NCBI RefSeq assembly: GCF_006717145.1 | Contig: NZ_VFQF01000002.1 | Coordinates: forward strand, 496,001-560,000 | DNA from: Humibacillus xanthopallidus | Lineage (GTDB): Bacteria; Actinomycetota; Actinomycetes; Actinomycetales; Dermatophilaceae | DNA length: 64,000 bases | Direction of reading: 5' to 3' | Part shown: positions 20,485-29,727 of the stretch, piece after piece | How the letters are laid out: each line of letters begins with the position of its first letter | How positions within the stretch are numbered: position 1 is the stretch's first letter | Notes under the pieces: model-generated | Database searches by the model: none | Seen by the model: only the letters and a program-made list of their open reading frames with translations | What the model was told of the DNA's origin: nothing | Position numbers and translations under genes: made by a program

Positions 20485-21924
20485 GTGACCGAACACCTCG
20501 ACGTCCTCGTCGTCGGCGCGGGACTCTCCGGCATCGGGGCCGGCTACCGGCTCCAGACGATGACGCCGAACCGCAGCTACGCGATCCTCGAGTCACGCGA
20601 CTCGCTCGGGGGCACCTGGGACCTCTTCCGCTACCCCGGGGTGCGTTCCGACTCCGACATGATGACGCTCGGCTTCCCCTTCGAGCCCTGGAGCGACCCC
20701 GACGCCATCGCTGACGGTGGCAAGATCCTCGACTACCTGGGCGAGACGGCGCGCAAGTACGGCATCGACCAGCGGATCCGCCTCGGGCACAAGGTTGTCG
20801 GTGCCGCGTGGTCGACCCCTGACGCCCGCTGGACGGTGACCGTCGAGCATGGTGAGGAGCGTCTGGAGCTCACCTGCTCGTTCCTCTACCTCTGCAGCGG
20901 CTACTACGACTACGAGCACGGTCACGAGCCGGAGTTCCCCGGCCGCGACTCCTTCGAGGGGCGGGTCGTGCACCCACAGTTCTGGCCCGACGACCTCGAC
21001 GTCGCAAAGCAGAAGGTCGTCGTCATCGGCTCGGGCGCCACGGCCGTCACCCTCGTGCCGGCGCTCGCCGACCGCGGCGCCGACGTGACGATGCTCCAGC
21101 GCACGCCGACGTGGGTCACCTCCCTGCCCCGACGCGACCGCGTGCGCGACATCGTGCAGCGCGCGCTCCCCGTCGGCCCCGGAGGCACCGTGGTGCGCTA
21201 CAAGAACGTCCTCACGACGATGGCCTTCTACGAGCTGACGCGTCGCCGGCCCACGGCCGCCCGCGCGCTGCTGACCCGGCGTGCGACCCGGTCACTCGGC
21301 TCGGCGACGATGGTCGCCGACCACTTCACCCCGACCTACGATCCCTGGGACCAGCGCCTCTGCCTCGTCCCCGACGAAGACCTCTTCGTGGCGCTGCGGT
21401 CGGAGCGGGCCCACGTCGTGACCGACACGATCGAGACCTTCACGCCACACGGCATACGGCTGTCGTCGGGTCGCGAGCTCGACGCCGACGTCGTCGTCAC
21501 GGCAACGGGGCTGCGCATCAAGGTGGCCGGCGGCATCGACATCGTCGTCGACGGGCAGCGACGGGCGACCCGCGACCTCACCGTCTATCGCGGCACGATG
21601 TTCGTCGACGTGCCGAACCTCGCCATCAGCGTCGGCTACGTCAACGCCTCGTGGACGCTGCGCTCCGACCTCGCCAGCCGCCACCTCTGCCGTCTGCTCA
21701 CCCACATGGAGCACCACGGGTGGCGCATCGCGGTGCCTCGCGCGCCGGAGGGGATCGCCGGGCGACCGTTGCTGCCCCTCGACTCGGGCTACGTGCGCCG
21801 CGCGGGCGACGAGCTGCCGCAGCAGGGCGATGCCGCGCCCTGGCTGATGCGCCAGAACTACCTGCTCGACCGGCGCGACATGCTGCGCGGAGACATCACC
21901 GAGGCGATGTCCTTCTCCCGCTGA
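20485..21924 (+). CDS. Flavin-containing / Baeyer-Villiger-type monooxygenase
   Basis: A 479-residue enzyme with an FAD-binding start (DVLVVGAGLSGIGAGYRLQ), GGTWDLFRYPGVRSDSDMMTLGFPFEPW, the FMO/BVMO fingerprint F-x-G-x-x-x-H-x-x-x-W (FEGRVVHPQFWP) and an NADPH site (KVVVIGSGATAVTLVPALADRGADVTMLQRTPTW). This resembles mycobacterial EthA-like ketone or thioether oxygenases. I chose the GTG at 20485 because a -10-like GACAAT lies six bases upstream. A GTG at 20467 in frame is the alternative. It faces the FadH-like gene. Confidence 0.88.
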   Translation: MTEHLDVLVVGAGLSGIGAGYRLQTMTPNRSYAILESRDSLGGTWDLFRYPGVRSDSDMMTLGFPFEPWSDPDAIADGGKILDYLGETARKYGIDQRIRLGHKVVGAAWSTPDARWTVTVEHGEERLELTCSFLYLCSGYYDYEHGHEPEFPGRDSFEGRVVHPQFWPDDLDVAKQKVVVIGSGATAVTLVPALADRGADVTMLQRTPTWVTSLPRRDRVRDIVQRALPVGPGGTVVRYKNVLTTMAFYELTRRRPTAARALLTRRATRSLGSATMVADHFTPTYDPWDQRLCLVPDEDLFVALRSERAHVVTDTIETFTPHGIRLSSGRELDADVVVTATGLRIKVAGGIDIVVDGQRRATRDLTVYRGTMFVDVPNLAISVGYVNASWTLRSDLASRHLCRLLTHMEHHGWRIAVPRAPEGIAGRPLLPLDSGYVRRAGDELPQQGDAAPWLMRQNYLLDRRDMLRGDITEAMSFSR

Positions 21925-21951
21925 CGAATTCGCCCGTGAAGCGGGCTCGGG

Positions 21952-22836
21952 TCAGGTGGTGCCGGAGGACGTGCGGCGCGGGTCGTCGATGCGCACCGCG
22001 TGGTCGATCGCCGTGACGCGCACCTCGACCTCGGCGTAGGTCGTGAGCGTCTCGATCTCCTCCGGCACGTCCCGGTCGCTCTCGAGGTAGAAGGAGTGGT
22101 CCTGCCCGAGGAAGCGGATCGACTTCACCGCGCCGTCCTGCAGCTGCACGTGTGCGTCGACGGTGCCGCGCAGGTCGCGCAGGGCCTTCGGGTCGTCCAT
22201 GATCGCCGTGAGGCCGGAGAGCTCGAAGTAGTCGCGGGCATCGACCTCCCCCGAGATCTCGCCCTTGCCGATGTCGGTGCTGGGGACGAAGGACCCGAGG
22301 GCCGCGGGCATCGCCGACACGGTCTTCTGCGGTGTTGGGACGGCGAAGGTCGCGAGGTCGCGCGTCGACGCGCGCGTCCACTTCGTCGCCCCCTGACTCC
22401 GCACGTAGGACCGACCGCCCGCCAACACGAAGCTGAGACTGACGTAGTCGCGGCCCTTCTTCGAGTCCTCCTGGAACGCCACGTCCGCCGACAGCAGGCC
22501 GTGCGGCGCGTCGACCGTGAAGGTCCGATGCATCTTCAGCACCTCGCCGCCGGCATACTCGTAGGTCGTCGTGACGACATACCTCGAAGTGCGGGCGGAG
22601 GAGAAGCCGGCCTTGGCGAGGGCGAAGGCCGCGACGGGGTCGCTGCTCGCGCCCGAGGTGGCCGATGACCCGGCCGTCGCACTGGGCGCGGCGGTCGCGG
22701 TGGTGGTCGCGGTGGACCCCGACGGCGTGCGACCCGAGCCCGTGGCCCCCGCCTCGTCGGGGGCTGCGCCGGCGCAGCCGGACAGCAGCCCCGCGAGCAG
22801 GACAGAACAGGCGAGCATCCCCCGGCGACGTGACAC
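21952..22836 (-). CDS. LppX/LprG-like lipoprotein
   Basis: A 294-residue protein with signal MSRRRGMLACSVLLAGLLSGCAGA (lipobox LSGC) and a Ser/Thr/Ala-rich linker of about 50 residues. The folded part starts near DPVAAFALAKAGFSSARTSRYVVTTTYEYAGGEVLKMHRTFTV. The scaffold resembles the LppX/LprAFG group, which form a half-barrel that holds lipids. It may therefore carry a hydrophobic ligand or sense the envelope. TAGAGT at 22843-22848 lies six bases upstream of the GTG start, a leaderless pattern. It converges on the flavin monooxygenase. Confidence 0.75.
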   Translation of the reverse strand: MSRRRGMLACSVLLAGLLSGCAGAAPDEAGATGSGRTPSGSTATTTATAAPSATAGSSATSGASSDPVAAFALAKAGFSSARTSRYVVTTTYEYAGGEVLKMHRTFTVDAPHGLLSADVAFQEDSKKGRDYVSLSFVLAGGRSYVRSQGATKWTRASTRDLATFAVPTPQKTVSAMPAALGSFVPSTDIGKGEISGEVDARDYFELSGLTAIMDDPKALRDLRGTVDAHVQLQDGAVKSIRFLGQDHSFYLESDRDVPEEIETLTTYAEVEVRVTAIDHAVRIDDPRRTSSGTT

Positions 22837-22879
22837 ACGCGGACTCTAGGGCAGTGGCCGGGCTGACGACAGCCGAAAA

Positions 22880-22975
22880 GGGTCGCGGTGTCGGCGGGGC
22901 GGGCGGCGGGCGGCGGCGGTCGGCGGCGGGCGGCGGCGGGCGGCGGTCCGTGGTCCGCGGTCCGTGGTCGGCCGG
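22880..22975. repeat. GGCGGGC/GGCGGC low-complexity tract and GGTCCGTGGTC repeats
   Basis: Between two minus-strand genes lies a run of GGCGGGCGGC-type units on the plus strand (about 22895-22946). It is followed by three imperfect GTCCGTGGTCC-type units. The G-runs could form a quadruplex on the plus strand; no gene is visible here. Confidence 0.7.
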
Positions 22976-22976
22976 G

Positions 22977-24293
22977 TCAGCCGACGGTGATCCGTTCGGA
23001 CACGAGCCCGCGGTCGGCGAGGTCGCGCAGGCGGGTGACGGTGCGGTCGTGGACCGCCCACGGGTCGATGGTGTTGACGTAGATCTTTGTGCCGCCCTCG
23101 AAGCCGGCTGGAGTCGAGACCCGCAGCTTGACCACCGCGCGGAGCGGGATGGGGAGGTCGAGCAGGGGCGGGCCGTGGTGCCACTCCTCGTTGGTCGGCA
23201 CGTCCACCCCGACCGCGGCGTGGCACGCGTGCACGAGGTCGGAGAAGTCGCGCACCTCCTCGTCGGACAGCTCCCACGGGCGGCACTCGGTGTTCGTCGT
23301 GTGCACGACGAGCGAGGGGTACTGATGGCCCACGCCGGCAAAGGCCACCGCCGTGGGGGTGCGCGCCACGACGAGGCCCTCCTCGTCGGCGAACTGCCGA
23401 CCCCATCGGGCGAAGAGGTCGGGCTCGGCCCTGACCCGGTCGGACTCACGCTCGAGGTCGACGCCGGGCTCGTCGATGGCGACGAGCTGCTTGTGGAGGT
23501 GGTCGAAGGATGCGCCTGCGGGGCGCAGCCAGTTCTGGAACGCCGAGACGTAGCGGGCGTGAGGGTTGCCGCGATAGAGGTCGTGGACCGCCTGGATCGT
23601 GAATCGCGTGTACTGCCAGTGCTCCTCAGGAGTGAGCGTGCCGGATCCGGCGTTCTGCCAGTCGTCGAGGGCGCCGTCGACGAAGTGCCGTCGTGCGACG
23701 ACGACCTGGTGGTTGCCGGCGAAGAGCCCCACCGACTCGCGCTCCAGGTCGCGCTCGTCGAGCGGCTCCGCGTCGGCGCCAGGAGTCTCCCGAGCACGCA
23801 TCCTGACGCGCGCCAGAGCCGTGAGGTGAGCGCGCCCTCCGGGCGTCGAGAGGTATGCCGTCCGGTGGGCCTGCGACTCCGGCGTGGGCTCGAAGCCGTG
23901 GGCGAGGTGCCAGTAGTCGTAGGTGAGAATCTCGAAGAGGTTGGGGAAGAGCCGGAACTGCGCGACCGTGTCGCCGAGCTGCTCCGCCGTGAGCCCGCGG
24001 ATCTCGCGCCAGCCGTCGGCGTCCCTCACGAGGCGGGCGATCTCCGGTGTCGTCTCGAGGAGCCGGCCGGGGCAGAAGGCGCAGTAGCGGTCGTGCATCG
24101 TCGGGTCGAGGGGAGCCGGGTCGGGCCGCGACACCGTGAGGGGGCGTGCCGCGCGGCCGGGCAGCGTCCACACCTTCGTGCCCGTCACGGGGTTGACCTG
24201 CTTGACCGTGCCGTCGGGCAGCCGGGTCAGTGGCTGGACGGGGCGGCGATCGGCATGAGGGTCGCCGGGCTTCGATCCGGTGGGCTCGGTCAC
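22977..24293 (-). CDS. DUF4921 family, GalT-like HIT-superfamily protein
   Basis: A 438-residue protein related to galactose-1-phosphate uridylyltransferases. It has a CxxC pair in DRYCAFCPGRLLETTPE and the nucleotide-binding His motif as FDHLHKQLVAID, where GalT has HPHxQ. It also has the segments NLFEILTYDYWHLAHGFEPTPE and PSLVVHTTN. I recognise the set as the actinobacterial DUF4921 group. It is not the pathway GalT, which is at 40.9 kb. A nucleotidyl-transferase or phosphorylase role is plausible but unproven. TAGTCT at 24300-24305 is six bases upstream of the GTG start. The promoter is back-to-back with that of the GH3 gene. Confidence 0.75.
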   Translation of the reverse strand: MTEPTGSKPGDPHADRRPVQPLTRLPDGTVKQVNPVTGTKVWTLPGRAARPLTVSRPDPAPLDPTMHDRYCAFCPGRLLETTPEIARLVRDADGWREIRGLTAEQLGDTVAQFRLFPNLFEILTYDYWHLAHGFEPTPESQAHRTAYLSTPGGRAHLTALARVRMRARETPGADAEPLDERDLERESVGLFAGNHQVVVARRHFVDGALDDWQNAGSGTLTPEEHWQYTRFTIQAVHDLYRGNPHARYVSAFQNWLRPAGASFDHLHKQLVAIDEPGVDLERESDRVRAEPDLFARWGRQFADEEGLVVARTPTAVAFAGVGHQYPSLVVHTTNTECRPWELSDEEVRDFSDLVHACHAAVGVDVPTNEEWHHGPPLLDLPIPLRAVVKLRVSTPAGFEGGTKIYVNTIDPWAVHDRTVTRLRDLADRGLVSERITVG

Positions 24294-24299
24294 GGCCTC

Positions 24300-24318
24300 A
24301 GACTAGGTGGGCTAGCGT
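24300..24318. promoter_or_regulatory. Divergent pair of leaderless -10 elements
   Basis: TAGTCT on the minus strand (24300-24305) and TAGCGT on the plus strand (24313-24318) each sit exactly six bases from a GTG start (24293 and 24325). Neither gene has a Shine-Dalgarno. The two promoters are only seven bases apart and probably compete or are co-regulated. Confidence 0.6.
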
Positions 24319-24324
24319 CGACAC

Positions 24325-26658
24325 GTGGACGACGACGACCCGAGGGGCCTGCCCTACCGCAACCCGACACTGCCCGTGGAGCAGCGGCTCGACGACCTGC
24401 TGGGGCGCATGACCCTGCCGGAGAAGGTCGGCCAGATGCTTCAGCTCGACGCGCGGGGTGACCTCGACGAGATCATCCACACCAAGCTCGCCGGCTCGAT
24501 CCTGCACGCGTCGCCCGAGACCCTCGTCGCGGCCGTCGAGCAGGCCGCGCAGACCCGCCTCGGCATTCCGCTGCTCACCGCCGACGACTGCATCCACGGC
24601 CACTCCTTCTGGCCGGGCGCCACGATCTTCCCGACCCAGCTCGGCATGGCCTGCACGTGGGATGCCGACCTCATCGAGCGCGCCGCCCGCGTCACCGCCC
24701 TCGAGGTCTCGGCGACCGGCATCCACTGGACCTTCTCGCCCGTGCTGTGCATCACCCGCGACCTGCGCTGGGGCCGGGTCGGCGAGACGTTCGGCGAGGA
24801 CCCGCACCTCATTGGTGAGCTCGGTGCCGCCATGGTCCGCGGCTACCAGGGCGACGGGCTCACCGACCCGACGGCGATCCTCGCCTGCGCCAAGCACTTC
24901 GCCGGCTACTCCGAGACGCAGGGAGGTCGCGACGCCAGCGAGGCCGACCTCAGCCGGCGCAAGCTGACGTCGTGGTTCCTGCCGCCCTTCGAGCGGGCCG
25001 TCCGCGAGGGCTGTCGCACGTTCATGCTCGGCTACCAGTCGATCGACGGCGTGCCCGTCACGGCGAACCAGTGGCTCCTCGACGAGGTGCTCAAGGGCGA
25101 GTGGGGCTTCACCGGCACGCTCGTGACCGACTGGGACAACGTCGGCCGCATGGTGTGGGAGCAGAAGATCTGTGCCGACGACGTCGAGGCGGCCACCGTC
25201 GCGGTGCGCGCCGGCAACGACCTCGTCATGACGACGCCGACCTTCTTCGAGGCAGCCCAGGAGGCCGTCGCCCGCGGGCTGCTCGACGAGGCGGCCATCG
25301 ACGCTGCTGCCCGTCGGGTGCTGCGCCTCAAGTTCGAGCTCGGCCTCTTCGAGGACGCCCGCCCGCCGGACCCCGCCCGGCAGGCCGCGGTGATCGGCTG
25401 CCGCGAGCACGCCGACCTCAACCTCGAGGTGGCGCGCCGCTCGCTCGTGCTGCTGACGAACGACGGCACGCTGCCCTTCCTCCCCAAGGTCTCATCCGGA
25501 AGCCGCGCGGACAGCGTTGACGTGCAAGCGGACTCGTCGCCGACCATCGCTGTCATCGGCCCGAACGCCGACGACCCTCAGGCCAACCTCGGTGACTGGG
25601 CAGGTGCGTCGGGCCAGGTCGACTGGATGCCCGACGGTCACCCGCGCGAGACGGTCGAGACGGTCCTCGACGGCTTCCGCGCTGTCGTGCCCTCGGGATG
25701 GACCGTCACCCACTCCCGCGGCGCCGAGATCGAGCGGCTCGTTCCGGACCCCGAGGGTCCGCTCTACCCCGACGGGCAGCCTCGTCCGCCCGTGTCGCAG
25801 CCGGCCGCCGTCGACCCCGAGCAGCTCGCCGACGCCGTCGCGGTCGCCTCGGCGGCAGACCTGGCCGTCGTCGTGCTCGGCGACACGATCGCCCTGACGG
25901 GAGAAGGCTGCTCGACCGCGACCCTCGACCTGCAGGGCGGCCAGGTCGCGCTCCTCGATGCCCTCGTAGAGACCGGCACGCCCGTCGTCGTCGTGCTCCT
26001 GCACTCCAAGCCGTGTGTCCTGCCGCCGAGCGCTCCGCGTGCTGCCGCGGTCATCGAGGCCTTCAGCCCCGGTATGCGTGGGGGCCGGGCCGTCGCCGAG
26101 CTCGTCCTTGGCGAGATCGAGCCCTTCGGCCGGCTCCCTGTCTCGGTGCCGCGCCACGTCGGCCAGCAGCCGACCTACTACAACCAGGTGCGCGGCCAGC
26201 ACGGCCAGCGCTACGCCGACCTCACGCAGGACCCGCAGTTCGTCTTCGGCGAGGGCCTCACCTACACGACCGTCGAGTGGTCCGGCCTGACGATCGACAG
26301 CAGCGACGTCGCACCTGACGACGTCGTCACCGCGGAGGTCACGCTGACCAACACGGGCGACCGGACGGCATACGAGCTCGTGCAGGTCTATGTGACCGAC
26401 GTGGTCACGAGCGTGACGTGGGCAGCCAAGGAGCTCAAGGCATTCCAGCGTGTCGAGGTGCCCGCGGGCGAGTCCGTCACGGCGAGGGTCGAGGTGCCCG
26501 TGCACGCGTGCAGCATCGTCGACGCCGCGGGTCGGCGGGTCGTCGAGCCGGGCGAGTTCGAGCTGCTCGTGGGCTCCAGCTCGCGCGACGTCGACCTGCA
26601 GCGAGCCCGGTTCGCCGTGCACGCCCCGAGCACCACCCGCCCGACCGTCACCGTCTGA
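24325..26658 (+). CDS. Glycoside hydrolase family 3 beta-glucosidase-like enzyme (BglX type)
   Basis: A complete 777-residue GH3 enzyme. The barrel has VGQMLQLDARG, DDCIHGHSFWPGATIFPTQLGMACTWD, RWGRVGETFGEDPHLIGELG and AKHFAGYSETQGGRDASEAD. The catalytic nucleophile is Asp269 in LVTDWDNV. The C-terminal sandwich (RRSLVLLTNDGTLPFL, GEGCSTATLDLQGGQVALLDAL) and a fibronectin-III-like end (LTNTGDRTAYELVQVYVTDV) follow. No signal peptide is seen, so it is cytoplasmic and should act on imported disaccharides or aryl glycosides. The leaderless GTG start has TAGCGT six bases upstream. A quinone reductase follows 9 bases after the stop. Confidence 0.94.
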   Translation: MDDDDPRGLPYRNPTLPVEQRLDDLLGRMTLPEKVGQMLQLDARGDLDEIIHTKLAGSILHASPETLVAAVEQAAQTRLGIPLLTADDCIHGHSFWPGATIFPTQLGMACTWDADLIERAARVTALEVSATGIHWTFSPVLCITRDLRWGRVGETFGEDPHLIGELGAAMVRGYQGDGLTDPTAILACAKHFAGYSETQGGRDASEADLSRRKLTSWFLPPFERAVREGCRTFMLGYQSIDGVPVTANQWLLDEVLKGEWGFTGTLVTDWDNVGRMVWEQKICADDVEAATVAVRAGNDLVMTTPTFFEAAQEAVARGLLDEAAIDAAARRVLRLKFELGLFEDARPPDPARQAAVIGCREHADLNLEVARRSLVLLTNDGTLPFLPKVSSGSRADSVDVQADSSPTIAVIGPNADDPQANLGDWAGASGQVDWMPDGHPRETVETVLDGFRAVVPSGWTVTHSRGAEIERLVPDPEGPLYPDGQPRPPVSQPAAVDPEQLADAVAVASAADLAVVVLGDTIALTGEGCSTATLDLQGGQVALLDALVETGTPVVVVLLHSKPCVLPPSAPRAAAVIEAFSPGMRGGRAVAELVLGEIEPFGRLPVSVPRHVGQQPTYYNQVRGQHGQRYADLTQDPQFVFGEGLTYTTVEWSGLTIDSSDVAPDDVVTAEVTLTNTGDRTAYELVQVYVTDVVTSVTWAAKELKAFQRVEVPAGESVTARVEVPVHACSIVDAAGRRVVEPGEFELLVGSSSRDVDLQRARFAVHAPSTTRPTVTV

Positions 26659-26667
26659 AGGAGCACC

Positions 26668-27654
26668 ATGCGCGCAGCCCGAGTCACCACCCTCGACGGA
26701 CCAGGCCACGTCATCGTCGACGCCGACGTCGCGGAGCCGACCCTGACCCCGGGTCACGTGCTGGTCGACGTGTACGAGGCGGGAGTCAACTTCCCGGACG
26801 TCCTCATGTCGAAGGGCCTCTACCAGATGCGGCCGGAGCTGCCCTTCGTGCCGGGCTCCGAGTGCGCGGGGGTCGTGCGGGAGGCCGCGCCGCACAGCAT
26901 CTTCCGTCCGGGCGACCGGGTGGCCGCCTTCCCCGTGCTCGGCGCCTTCGCCGAGACGGTGAGCGTGCCTGAGGCGATGGTGTTCCCGCTGCCCGACGCC
27001 GTGTCGTTCGAGGCCGGTGCCGCCCTGCCGATGAACTACCTCACCGTGCAGTTCGCCCTCGACCGCCGGGCACGGCTCGAGCGCGGCGAGGACGTGCTCG
27101 TGCACGGCGCCGCGGGCGGCATCGGCACGGCGGCGATCCAGGTCGCCCGGGCGATGGACGCGCGCGTCATCGCAGTCGTCTCGTCGGCCGACAAGATCGA
27201 GACGGCCCGGGCGGCGGGTGCGCACCACGTCGTCATGGCCGATGGGTTCCTCGCTGCCGCAAAGGAGCTCACCGGTGGGCGTGGCGTCGACGTCGTCGTC
27301 GACCCGGTCGGTGGAGACCGGTTCACCGACAGCCTGCGCTGCCTCGCGCCCGAGGGGCGGCTGCTCGTCATCGGCTTCACCGCCGGTCAGATCCCCGAGG
27401 TCAAGGTCAACCGGCTGCTCCTCGGCAACACGAGCGTCGTCGGCGTCGGCTGGGGCGCCTTCTGGCAGCACCGCCCCGAGTTCCTTCGTGAGCAGTGGGA
27501 GGCGATCGTGCCGCTCCTCGAGCAGGGCCTGCTCGACCCGCCGATCGGATCACGGCACCCGCTCGACGACGTGGTCGGTGCGCTGACCGAGATCGACGAG
27601 CGACGGGCCCGGGGCAAGGTCACGCTGACCGTCCGAACGATCCAGGGGGCCTAG
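26668..27654 (+). CDS. NADPH:quinone oxidoreductase, zinc-independent MDR family
   Basis: A 328-residue medium-chain dehydrogenase/reductase. The N-terminal domain is VYEAGVNFPDVLMSKGLYQMRPELPFVPGSECAGVV. The NADPH-binding fold has the AxxGxxG motif as VLVHGAAGGIGTAAIQVARAMDARVIAVVSS. The region GRGVDVVVDPVGGDRFTDSLRCLAPEGRLLVIGF is typical of the quinone reductase/QorA subgroup. No zinc-ligand cysteines are present. The ATG is preceded by AAGGAG. It runs from the GH3 gene and into the SDR gene; its stop TAG overlaps the -10-like TAGGTT of that next gene. Confidence 0.92.
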   Translation: MRAARVTTLDGPGHVIVDADVAEPTLTPGHVLVDVYEAGVNFPDVLMSKGLYQMRPELPFVPGSECAGVVREAAPHSIFRPGDRVAAFPVLGAFAETVSVPEAMVFPLPDAVSFEAGAALPMNYLTVQFALDRRARLERGEDVLVHGAAGGIGTAAIQVARAMDARVIAVVSSADKIETARAAGAHHVVMADGFLAAAKELTGGRGVDVVVDPVGGDRFTDSLRCLAPEGRLLVIGFTAGQIPEVKVNRLLLGNTSVVGVGWGAFWQHRPEFLREQWEAIVPLLEQGLLDPPIGSRHPLDDVVGALTEIDERRARGKVTLTVRTIQGA

Positions 27655-27664
27655 GTTGGGCCGT

Positions 27665-28474
27665 ATGCCGTCCAGCTCGCACCGCGCCCCCACCTCCCCC
27701 CGCCGGGTGCTCGTCACCGGCGCCGCCTCCGGCCTCGGGCTGGCTCTCGTGCGCGCCTTCGTCGCGAGGGGCGACCAGGTGCTCGCGACCGACCTGCAGG
27801 CCGAGCGGCCTGACGTGCTCCCGTCGGCGGCGGCATACCTGCCCCTCGACGTGCGCAGCGACGACGCGTGGGGCGCGGCGCTCGCCCACGTGCGCGAGAC
27901 ATGGGGCGGGCTCGACCTGCTCGTCAACAACGCGGGCGTCGCCGCGGGTGGGCGCATCGACGTCGCGACGATGGACGAGTGGCGCTGGATCGTCGACATC
28001 AACCTGCTCGGGGTCGTGCGCGGGTGCCGCACCTTCACGCCGCTCTTCAAGGAGCAGAGGAGCGGGCACATCGTCAACACCGCCTCCCTCGCCGGGCTCG
28101 TGCACGCACCGGGGATGTCGGCCTACAACACCGTCAAGGCGGGGGTCGTGGCGCTGAGCGAGACCCTGTCGCACGAGCTCGCCCCGCACGGCATCGACGT
28201 CTCGGTCGTCTGCCCGTCCTTCTTCCGCACCAACCTCGGCGACTCCTTCCAGGGCGCCGACACCGAGATGGAGGACGCAGGCAGGCGGATGGTCAGCGGG
28301 TCGAGGCGCAGCGCCGAGCAGGTCGCACAGACCGTGGTGCGGGGCATCGACGCCCGTCGCGACGTCATCCTCACCGATCGCGAGGGCCACGTCGCTTGGC
28401 GGGCGAAGCGGTTCGTCCGGCCGGCCTACACGGCCGTGATGAAGCGCGCCGCAGCCAAGCGGCTCGGCGCCTGA
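27665..28474 (+). CDS. Short-chain dehydrogenase/reductase
   Basis: A 269-residue classical SDR. The NAD(P)-binding motif is VLVTGAASGLGLALVRAF, the NNAG motif is LVNNAGVAAGG, a catalytic Ser is in TASLAGLVHAPG, and the YxxxK pair is AYNTVKAGVVALSE. The ATG at 27665 has TAGGTT seven bases upstream (27652-27657), suggesting a leaderless message of its own. The start codon lies within a copy of the dispersed 10-mer (27663-27672). The substrate is unknown. The C-terminal basic region (KRFVRPAYTAVMKRAAAKRLGA) resembles SDRs that act on lipids or cell-envelope substrates. Confidence 0.9.
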   Translation: MPSSSHRAPTSPRRVLVTGAASGLGLALVRAFVARGDQVLATDLQAERPDVLPSAAAYLPLDVRSDDAWGAALAHVRETWGGLDLLVNNAGVAAGGRIDVATMDEWRWIVDINLLGVVRGCRTFTPLFKEQRSGHIVNTASLAGLVHAPGMSAYNTVKAGVVALSETLSHELAPHGIDVSVVCPSFFRTNLGDSFQGADTEMEDAGRRMVSGSRRSAEQVAQTVVRGIDARRDVILTDREGHVAWRAKRFVRPAYTAVMKRAAAKRLGA

Positions 28475-28516
28475 GCGCCGGCGCGCTCTGTCGGTTGGTG
28501 CGGCCGGGCGGAGGCG

Positions 28517-29005
28517 TCAGTGCCCGCCGAAGGTCTCCAGCATGACCTGGCGCTCGGCGCCCGTGAGGTTGGTGTCGATGAGCTTGGAGTGCATGCCGTG
28601 GAAGCGTTCGCCGACGCGGTCGAGGTCGCCGGACTCGGTCACGATGAAGAGGGCCGACGTGCCCGGGGTGACCTCGGTCCGGATCTTCTCCAGCTGGTCC
28701 TTGGTGATGCCGGCGTCCTCGGTCACCTTGCTGATCGCGCCGAGGGCCGCGCCCGCCACACCGCCGATGACGGGGACGAAGAAGAGCGCGCCCACGAGGA
28801 CGCCCCAGAGAGCGCCCCAGCCCGTGCCACGCCAGGCCTCGTCGTGACCGTGCTTGTTGCTGGGGTGCGCCTCGCCCTCGGGCCAGGAGACGATCGCGTG
28901 GTCGAGGATCGTGATGAGCCCCTCGCCCTCGCACTGCTTGAGGATGGACTCGGCGCCGTCGGCGCCCTCGGGGGTCTCGAACTTCCACACGGTGAACGCG
29001 GCCAT
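28517..29005 (-). CDS. DUF1269-family membrane protein
   Basis: A 162-residue protein with MAAFTVWKFETPEGADGAESILKQ at the start and a central glycine-rich hydrophobic hairpin (GALWGVLVGALFFVPVIGGVAGAALGAI). The C-terminal half contains SALFIVTESGDLDRVGERF. This is the DUF1269 pattern, a small protein family in stress-related contexts but without known activity. The ATG at 29005 has an AAGGAG site seven bases upstream, so the longer frame was not used. Confidence 0.82.
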   Translation of the reverse strand: MAAFTVWKFETPEGADGAESILKQCEGEGLITILDHAIVSWPEGEAHPSNKHGHDEAWRGTGWGALWGVLVGALFFVPVIGGVAGAALGAISKVTEDAGITKDQLEKIRTEVTPGTSALFIVTESGDLDRVGERFHGMHSKLIDTNLTGAERQVMLETFGGH

Positions 29006-29112
29006 GCCTGCTCCTTCGGGGTGCGGCCCGCGGGACCGTCCGGCCATCTCCGGGCTCTCGACAGTTCCGACCATACCGCCGAGGGGTCGCGTCGGCATGA
29101 CGTCCGCGAAGG

Positions 29113-29727
29113 TCAGCCGGCCGGTGGGGCCGTCGTCGACCTGCGGAGGACGATGTCAGCAGGGGAGAGGGCGCCGAGCACCTGGTCGAGACTCCGGCGG
29201 AGCAGGCTCGCCGCCTCAGTTGCGGCCTGGTTGGCTGCGTCGGTGGTGGCCTCCGCCGTGGTCTCGTCGGCCGGCTCCTCGACGGCCGGCTCGGCCCCCT
29301 CAAGGGCGTAGGTGCGCTCGAAGGCGGGCTCGCGGCCCTGCTGCTCCCAGCCCAGCGCGACGAGGGCCTGCTCCTGCTCGGTGCTGAGGTCGCTGAGCCC
29401 CTCGAACTCCGTGTCGCTGATGCACTCCAGGGCGAGCACACCCTCGACGAGACGCGCCTGGAGGAACACGTCGGCCACGGGCCTGGGCTCGGCGCCAGGT
29501 GCTGTGGAACCAGACCGCCGAAGCGGCCAGCGGCGTTCGCGCACAGGTGCGCCCGCGGCATACGGGCGCGGACTCCCCTGGGACTCAGCGGCGCCGGGGG
29601 ATCGGCCGGCTGAGCCGTCGGGAGCGGCGGTGATCGTCAGCCACTCGCCCTCCGTGAGGTCGGTGAGCTCATCAGCGATGCGCGCGGTCCACTGGTCCCA
29701 CGTCTCCGCCGCGCCCGCCGCGCTCAT
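29113..29727 (-). CDS. Hypothetical protein with TY-Chap-like N-terminus
   Basis: A 204-residue protein. The N-terminus WDQWTARIADELTDLTEGEWLTITAA and later ARLVEGVLALECISDTEFEGLSDLSTEQEQALVALGWE resemble the actinobacterial TY-Chap/YbjN-like chaperone fold. Residues 40-80 are a basic, Pro/Ser-rich insert. Residues 145-175 are Ala/Glu/Thr-rich and acidic, followed by a hydrophobic helix (AASLLRRSLDQVLGAL). The ATG overlaps the stop of the thioesterase gene (ATGA), so the two are co-translated. The function is not known. Confidence 0.6.
   Translation of the reverse strand: MSAAGAAETWDQWTARIADELTDLTEGEWLTITAAPDGSAGRSPGAAESQGSPRPYAAGAPVRERRWPLRRSGSTAPGAEPRPVADVFLQARLVEGVLALECISDTEFEGLSDLSTEQEQALVALGWEQQGREPAFERTYALEGAEPAVEEPADETTAEATTDAANQAATEAASLLRRSLDQVLGALSPADIVLRRSTTAPPAG

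Noticed and set aside
22977-24293. A second pathway galT
   Set aside because: The active-site text (FDHLHKQ) and overall length fit DUF4921, and the true galT with HPHGQ is in the gal operon at 40.9 kb.
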